Source: a bacterium
GTDB taxonomy: Bacteria; UBP15; UBA6099
Assembly: GCA_029573925.1 (NCBI GenBank)
Contig: JAKQBV010000577.1
Span: 1-35,228 of the forward strand
Reading direction: 5' to 3'
DNA: 35,228 bases
The notes under the pieces were generated by a model. That model saw only the letters and a list, made by a program, of their open reading frames with translations, was not told where the DNA came from and ran no database searches. This document shows positions 31,660 to 35,228 of this stretch, one piece after another. Numbering within the stretch: the first letter of the stretch is position 1; every line of letters begins with the position of its first letter. The position numbers and the translations under genes were made by a program.

Positions 31660-31805
31660 TGAATATATTCTTACTTGCCTTATTTGTCGATAACCAGTCC
31701 GCCATGCCGCCTGTCTGCATTCTTCCAATCATGCTTTTTCATCCCCCCTATTTCCTTTGCGGTTTTTTTTATAAACTTACATAAGATGGATTTGGAGGGG
31801 TAAAC

Positions 31806-32639
31806 ATGAAAAACAACGCCGATATCTTTCCAAACACGGGATTGAGCGTAGGCATGATATACGAAAAAGTCGTTCTGGTCTGCGGCGAAGACCCGGCAGA
31901 GACCGCGCGCGCGCTGGAGGCTCTAGGTTTAAAACCGCGCCTAGTAAAATCCAATAGAGAGTTTCACACATATTCCCTCGACGGGGACGGCGGCGGATTC
32001 ACCGTCTGCGTGACAGGCATCGGGTCGGCTTCCGTCGAAATATCAGTCACCGAACTGTATAAATGCGGGGCGAGAATCTTCGCGCACACAGGCACTTGCG
32101 GGTCGCTGTCCGGAGCCGGGCGCTCTGGAGAAGTCGCTCTTGTCGAGCGGGCGCTCAGGTTCGATGGAGCCTCGTTCCACTATTCGCCCGGAGCGTTCGG
32201 AGAAGCGGTCGCCGCCAACCCGTCTCACAATAGTTTCGCCTCCGCCGCTCTTAGAGCCGCCGGCATAGAGTTCATCTCGCGCGACATCATATCCACCGAC
32301 ACTTTTTACTGCATGGGCGCGGGCAAGGACGGAGACGGCAAAATCGTCTACCCCGGCGTCCCGCTTAAAAAAGATTTCTTCCCGCCTCCGGGATATGCCG
32401 CGTTCAAGGCTCTTCTTGATTCCGGCATCCCTTATGTGATAGACATGGAGGCGGCGGCGTTCCTCCTCATATGCTCCGAAATCGACGACAATATTTTCTA
32501 TGTTTCGCTCAAAGGGGTTTCAAACGCCGTGCCGTTCGAGCCGGGAGAACAGGTCGCGGAAACAGGAGCGGCTCTGAAGTCCGCGATTGAAGCTTCAATA
32601 GCCGTAATCGAGCGCGCAGGCTCCCGCTCCACGGCTTGA
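31806..32639 (+). CDS. Nucleoside phosphorylase superfamily protein (uridine/purine phosphorylase-like)
   Basis: 277 residues. 'CVTGIGSASVEISVTEL' near 70 and 'FAHTGTCGSLSG' near 94 form the phosphate and base site strands of the PNP/UDP phosphorylase fold; 'VIDMEAAAFLLIC' near 214 is the ribose-contacting 'MExaa' motif of this superfamily. Candidate activities are uridine phosphorylase, purine nucleoside phosphorylase, or a nucleosidase such as those acting on methylthioadenosine; the long central 'YCMGAGKDGDGKIVYPGVP' insert is closest to the uridine phosphorylase branch, but I cannot fix the substrate. GGAGGGG lies 5 bases before the ATG. The gene stands alone upstream of the cold-shock gene. 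Confidence 0.85.
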   Translation: MKNNADIFPNTGLSVGMIYEKVVLVCGEDPAETARALEALGLKPRLVKSNREFHTYSLDGDGGGFTVCVTGIGSASVEISVTELYKCGARIFAHTGTCGSLSGAGRSGEVALVERALRFDGASFHYSPGAFGEAVAANPSHNSFASAALRAAGIEFISRDIISTDTFYCMGAGKDGDGKIVYPGVPLKKDFFPPPGYAAFKALLDSGIPYVIDMEAAAFLLICSEIDDNIFYVSLKGVSNAVPFEPGEQVAETGAALKSAIEASIAVIERAGSRSTA

Positions 32640-32939
32640 CTGTCCCGGTCATTGAAAACATTATTGTAAAAAGCTTGACAAATATTCAGCCAACAGCAAG
32701 AATAACGTTGGAATTGGAAAGTCAGGTTCAAGTAAGAGGCAGGGAAAGAGAAATAAAAACTATCAATAATAAACATTTCCACAGCGTCCATTGCAAGAAT
32801 CCTGACCTGCAATTTAACCGTGCGCAAGGCGAGTTGTTTCTAAGCTGACGGGTTGGGATGCAATTCAGCAAACTATTCCTGCAAGCGGAACAACCGGCAA
32901 ACCTAGCACGAGTATTGTGAAAAGGAGGCTGGTCCTATT
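32640..32939. other. 300-bp leader region of the cold-shock gene
   Basis: Contains the csp promoter at its left part and, after it, an untranslated leader with a weak stem (ATTGCA/TGCAAT at 32790-32813). The open frame over it has no ribosome binding site or known protein. AAAGGAGG is 11 bases before the csp start. Confidence 0.5.
32675..32703 (+). promoter_or_regulatory. Promoter of the cold-shock gene
   Basis: A perfect TTGACA -35 and AAGAAT (4 of 6) with a 17-base spacer. Transcription near 32710 gives a leader of about 230 bases before the csp ATG, a typical feature of cold-inducible csp mRNAs. Confidence 0.5.
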
Positions 32940-33137
32940 ATGAAGGGAACTGTAAAGTGGTTCAACGCGGCAAAAGGTTACGGATTCATCCAGAGGCCTG
33001 ACGGCAACGATGTTTTCGTGCACTACAGCGCAATTCAGGGCGACGGTTACAAATCGCTCGAAGAAGGTCAGGAAGTCGAATTCGACGTCGTGGCCGGACC
33101 CAAGGGCGATCAGGCATCCAACGTCAGCAAAGCCTGA
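32940..33137 (+). CDS. csp: Cold-shock protein, CspA family
   Basis: 65 residues, one cold-shock domain and nothing else. It opens MKGTVKWFN and contains both RNA-binding motifs: KGYGFI (residues 12-17) and VFVHYSAI (25-32). Csp proteins bind single-stranded RNA and DNA, melt RNA secondary structures and permit translation in the cold, or serve as general RNA chaperones. A long leader with a strong TTGACA promoter and a clean terminator just after the gene mark it as a single-gene transcript; the leader suggests cold induction, unproven. Length is slightly short of E. coli CspA (70). Confidence 0.96.
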   Translation: MKGTVKWFNAAKGYGFIQRPDGNDVFVHYSAIQGDGYKSLEEGQEVEFDVVAGPKGDQASNVSKA

Positions 33138-33160
33138 TTTGGATTAAGAGCGCAAAACAC

Positions 33161-33197
33161 AGCCCCTCCGGTTAATCCGGCGGGGCTTTTTTATTTT
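33161..33197 (+). terminator. Rho-independent terminator of the cold-shock gene
   Basis: AGCCCCTCCGG and CCGGCGGGGCT form an 11-position stem with one mismatch and a 5-base loop (TTAAT), followed by a T run, beginning 24 bases after the csp stop codon. Confidence 0.88.
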
Positions 33198-33288
33198 GTC
33201 CGCTTCGGGTTATCAAACAGCGTCAAGCGCATGATAAACGCCTCATTCTATACATATTATTAGATGACTCACCCACTTAAATGTGTGA

Positions 33289-33317
33289 CATGCTCAAAGT
33301 TCTTTCCTTTGAGCATG
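33289..33317. repeat. Perfect 11-bp inverted repeat with 7-base loop
   Basis: CATGCTCAAAG and CTTTGAGCATG enclose TTCTTTC. No T run follows on either strand, so a simple terminator is unlikely. It touches an imperfect dyad on its left. It may be a terminator-like RNA stem for the aminotransferase gene (minus strand, 150 bases downstream of its stop) or a relic of a mobile-element end. Confidence 0.6.
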
Positions 33318-33470
33318 AGGCAGTTATCGCAAATTGACAGTGGGAAGTTTCATTTAATTTTTAGTATATCAGCAATTTTTTCTGTGGATTTATAAATATA
33401 TGCAACAACGGCGCGACAGCGCTCTAGTCTAAAATCATTCCACACTTTGATTATTCTGTCACGCGGCGCA

Positions 33471-34655
33471 TTACAGCTTGGAGAGCCGGTCGACCGTTTC
33501 CTGAATCCTGTCTTCAGGCTCGACGAGCGCGAAACGGATATGGTCGTTGCCGGCTTCGCCGAATCCGCTGCCCGCCGCGACAGCCACGCCCGTCTCCCTG
33601 ACGATAAGCGACGCGAATTCGGTGGAATTCATCTCTTTGAACGCTTCGGGAATCTTCACCCAAACGTACATGGTCGCTTTCGGGCGGCGGTGTTTCCAGC
33701 CGAGCTTGTCCAAGCCGTCGCAAAGAATGTCGCGCCGCCTCTGGTACGCCGCGGCAGTTTCGGACACAATTTCTTCGTGCATTTCCAGCGCGACGATAGC
33801 GGCCTTTTGAATCGCGGAGAAAACCCCGAAGTCAACGTAACTCTTCATTTTTTTCATCACCGAGAGTATCTGCGGGTTGCCCACCACGAACGCCATCCGC
33901 CATCCGGCCATGCTGAACGTCTTGGAGAAACTGTGAAACTCTATGCCGATGTCCCGCGCCCCCTCCGCTTCCAGAAAACTGGGAGCCTTGTAGCCGTCAA
34001 AGCATATTTCCGAGTACGCCGCGTCGTGGCTGACGATTATGCGATGCTCTTTGGCAAATTTTACTATGTCGTCAAAGTGGCTTTTCTCCACTATGGTGGT
34101 CGTCGGATTGTGCGGATACGAGATGAATATCAGTTTTGCTCTACGCAACACAGCCGGGTCGATCCGCTCGAAATCGGGCAGAAAATCATTTTCCTCCAGC
34201 AGCGGGACGTTGTAAAGAGAGCCGCCGAAGATGGTGATGCTGTTGAAAAATATCGGATACGTCGGCGTCGGGATAAGCGCGTAGTCGTCCCTGTTCATGA
34301 ACGCTGACGACAGGTTTGCGAGACCTTCCTTCGAGCCTATGAGGGCGAGCACTTCGTCGGCGGGGTTGAGGTCCACATCGAACCGCTTCGAATACCAGTA
34401 CGCCACCGCGCGCTTGAACTCTATCGAGCCGTCGCCTGCGGGGTACCTGTTTATATGGCGCTCGTTGACGGCGCGAGCAAGCTCTTTGCGTATCGGCTCC
34501 GGAACCGGCATATCGGGGCTGCCCATGCCGAGGTCGATTATATCCATCCCCCGCATCCTAGCCTCGTTCTTGAGCTTGTTTATCGTTGTAAAAACATAAG
34601 GCGGCAGTTTGCTTATCCTGTTTGACATCATGCTTTCAAAATCTATTTTGCTCAT
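33471..34655 (-). CDS. Class I/II PLP-dependent aminotransferase, LL-diaminopimelate/alanine aminotransferase-like
   Basis: 394 residues from the ATG at 34655, set by GGAG at 8 bases; a TTG two codons upstream is less likely. The pyridoxal phosphate lysine is Lys245 in SFSKTFSMAGWR; Asp211 and Tyr214 in 'SHDAAYSEICF' contact the cofactor, and SYPHNPTTT holds the Asn. 'IINLGMGSPD'-like 'IIDLGMGSPDMPVPEPI' near 39-55 and a C-terminal RFALV with the carboxylate-binding Arg complete fold type I. The closest families by pattern are LL-diaminopimelate aminotransferase and glutamate-pyruvate aminotransferase; I cannot separate them by eye. It is a stand-alone gene, divergent from meaB. Confidence 0.9.
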   Translation of the reverse strand: MSKIDFESMMSNRISKLPPYVFTTINKLKNEARMRGMDIIDLGMGSPDMPVPEPIRKELARAVNERHINRYPAGDGSIEFKRAVAYWYSKRFDVDLNPADEVLALIGSKEGLANLSSAFMNRDDYALIPTPTYPIFFNSITIFGGSLYNVPLLEENDFLPDFERIDPAVLRRAKLIFISYPHNPTTTIVEKSHFDDIVKFAKEHRIIVSHDAAYSEICFDGYKAPSFLEAEGARDIGIEFHSFSKTFSMAGWRMAFVVGNPQILSVMKKMKSYVDFGVFSAIQKAAIVALEMHEEIVSETAAAYQRRRDILCDGLDKLGWKHRRPKATMYVWVKIPEAFKEMNSTEFASLIVRETGVAVAAGSGFGEAGNDHIRFALVEPEDRIQETVDRLSKL

Positions 34656-34724
34656 CGTCAATCTCCGTCCGTTTGCGTTCGCGGGCCTCCGCCGGGAGGC
34701 TTGCGGCTTGCAACTTAATCTTTA

Positions 34725-34751
34725 ATTGTAACGTCGCTCCGCCAAATTCAA
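34725..34751 (-). promoter_or_regulatory. Possible promoter of the aminotransferase gene
   Basis: TTGAAT (4 of 6) and TACAAT (5 of 6) with a short 15-base spacer on the minus strand. The following leader contains a small GC hairpin (GCCTCC/GGAGGC at 34685-34700) before the ribosome binding site. Confidence 0.3.
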
Positions 34752-34772
34752 AGTGTGCGCGACAATTTTGTT

Positions 34773-34801
34773 TTGCGCGGCGGGAAAAGACATTATATAA
34801 T
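34773..34801 (+). promoter_or_regulatory. Possible promoter of meaB
   Basis: TTGCGC (3 of 6) and a perfect TATAAT with a 17-base spacer. The -10 overlaps the first in-frame ATG (34800), so that ATG cannot be used from this promoter; the start at 34851 fits. Confidence 0.38.
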
Positions 34802-34850
34802 GGGCGCGGAAAAGAAGGGAACGGACGGCGGGGGCCGTCCGGCAAAACCG

Positions 34851-35228
34851 ATGAACACGCCGGCAAAAGAACTAGACGCGCTTGTGGAAAAAATGCGCGG
34901 CGGAAACGTGCGCGCCCTTTCCCGGCTTATGACTCTGGTGGAGAGCGATCCGAAAGCCGCGCCCGCTGTGATGAAGCGCGTTTATTCAGGCCGGGCCAAC
35001 GCCCGCAGAGTCGGCCTCGCCGGCCCTCCCGGAGCGGGAAAAAGCACTCTGCTGTCCAACCTTCTCGACGCGGGAGCCAAAGAGGGAAAACACGTCGCCG
35101 CCCTCTGCATCGACCCCACATCTCCCATCTCCGGCGGCGCTCTCCTCGGCGACCGCATACGCATGGCCGGCTCGTTCAGCCTCGACAACGTCTTTATCCG
35201 CAGCGTCGCTTCCGGAAAAAGTCTCGGC
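34851..35228 (+). CDS. meaB: MeaB/ArgK-type GTPase, N-terminal part (runs off the right edge)
   Basis: 126 residues in the window from the ATG at 34851 (34800 is in frame but lies in the -10 box). 'LDALVEKMRGGNVRALSRLMTLVES' is the family's helical N-terminus, GPPGAGKST (58-66) is the Walker A loop, and 'VAALCIDPTSPISGGALLGDRIRM' carries the family DPTSPxSGGxLLGDRxRM signature. MeaB is a G-protein chaperone that loads and protects the B12 cofactor of methylmalonyl-CoA mutase; relatives serve isobutyryl-CoA mutase. Its presence suggests a mutase gene nearby, outside the window. No strong ribosome binding site precedes the start. Confidence 0.9.
   Translation, partial: MNTPAKELDALVEKMRGGNVRALSRLMTLVESDPKAAPAVMKRVYSGRANARRVGLAGPPGAGKSTLLSNLLDAGAKEGKHVAALCIDPTSPISGGALLGDRIRMAGSFSLDNVFIRSVASGKSLG

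Larger units (their letters stand above)
33138..33470. other. 333-bp intergenic region between convergent csp and aminotransferase genes
   Basis: Holds the csp terminator, then two adjacent dyads: TGACTCAC/GTGTGACA (imperfect, 33265-33290) and the perfect CATGCTCAAAG/CTTTGAGCATG (33289-33317). The rest, to 33470, is AT-rich without visible genes or RNA signatures. Confidence 0.5.

Noticed and set aside
32840..32939. Possible GEMM-type cyclic dinucleotide riboswitch (GGCAAACC near the csp start)
   Set aside because: The second conserved box (GACGCAAAGCC-like) and the closing stem are absent.
33198..33470. tRNA or other RNA gene in the AT-rich spacer
   Set aside because: No GTTCGANTC-like T-loop, anticodon arm or CCA-type end was found.
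34800..34850. 17-codon N-terminal extension of meaB
   Set aside because: The ATG is part of the -10 TATAAT, and the Gly-rich extension does not match the MeaB N-terminus.

Overview
The window reads as chromosomal DNA from a flagellated, Gram-negative (diderm) bacterium, probably of an uncultivated lineage. The diderm call rests on a BamA/Skp/LpxD/LpxC outer-membrane and lipid A cluster plus a flagellar L-ring gene. I cannot name a phylum from sequence alone. Genes are tightly packed, GC-rich and ATG-dominated, with strong GGAGG ribosome binding sites. The restriction-modification island (about 22.2-24.8 kb) and the long spacers are visibly more AT-rich. No rRNA, tRNA, CRISPR array or intact insertion sequence was seen.

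Layout. 1-3.1 kb (minus): a flagellar rod/ring operon flgF-flgG-flgA-flgH, with a good promoter and a hairpin-rich 679-bp spacer upstream. 3.7-6.9 kb (minus): a large MFS-like / spermidine-synthase-like / TPR fusion protein. 7.0-13.6 kb (minus): an envelope-biogenesis operon bamA - unknown outer-membrane-type protein - skp - enlarged second Skp-like protein - lpxD - lpxC. 13.7-14.9 kb (minus): pyruvoyl-dependent arginine decarboxylase and a flavoprotein. 15.2-17.2 kb (plus): an MFS transporter and a half-size EamA-type transporter. 17.2-19.1 kb (minus): an unknown exported protein and an acyltransferase-3 gene with an apparent frameshift at a 9-A run. 19.2-20.6 kb (plus): a winged-helix/ferredoxin protein. 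20.6-22.1 kb (minus): a repeat lipoprotein. 22.2-24.8 kb (minus): a BsuBI/PstI-type restriction-modification pair. 24.9-26.2 kb (plus): an M16 peptidase. 26.2-31.6 kb (minus): enoyl-CoA hydratase, PaaI-like thioesterase, a TPR protein interrupted by an in-frame TAG, a membrane-anchored GH2-like protein that has lost both catalytic glutamates, and a cupin. 31.8-33.2 kb (plus): a nucleoside phosphorylase-family protein and a cold-shock protein with a long leader and a clear terminator. 33.5-34.7 kb (minus): a class I/II aminotransferase. 34.85 kb to the end (plus): the start of a MeaB/ArgK GTPase, cut by the window edge.

The least explained parts are: the two uncharacterised envelope proteins in the bamA-lpxC operon (10501-11802 and 8854-9942); the GH2-fold pseudoenzyme with a multi-pass membrane tail; the TPR gene that keeps an intact reading frame on both sides of an amber codon; the mutually exclusive hairpins upstream of the flagellar operon; and the long inverted repeat at the edge of the restriction-modification island. 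All functional statements come from reading motifs by eye; no database search was run.
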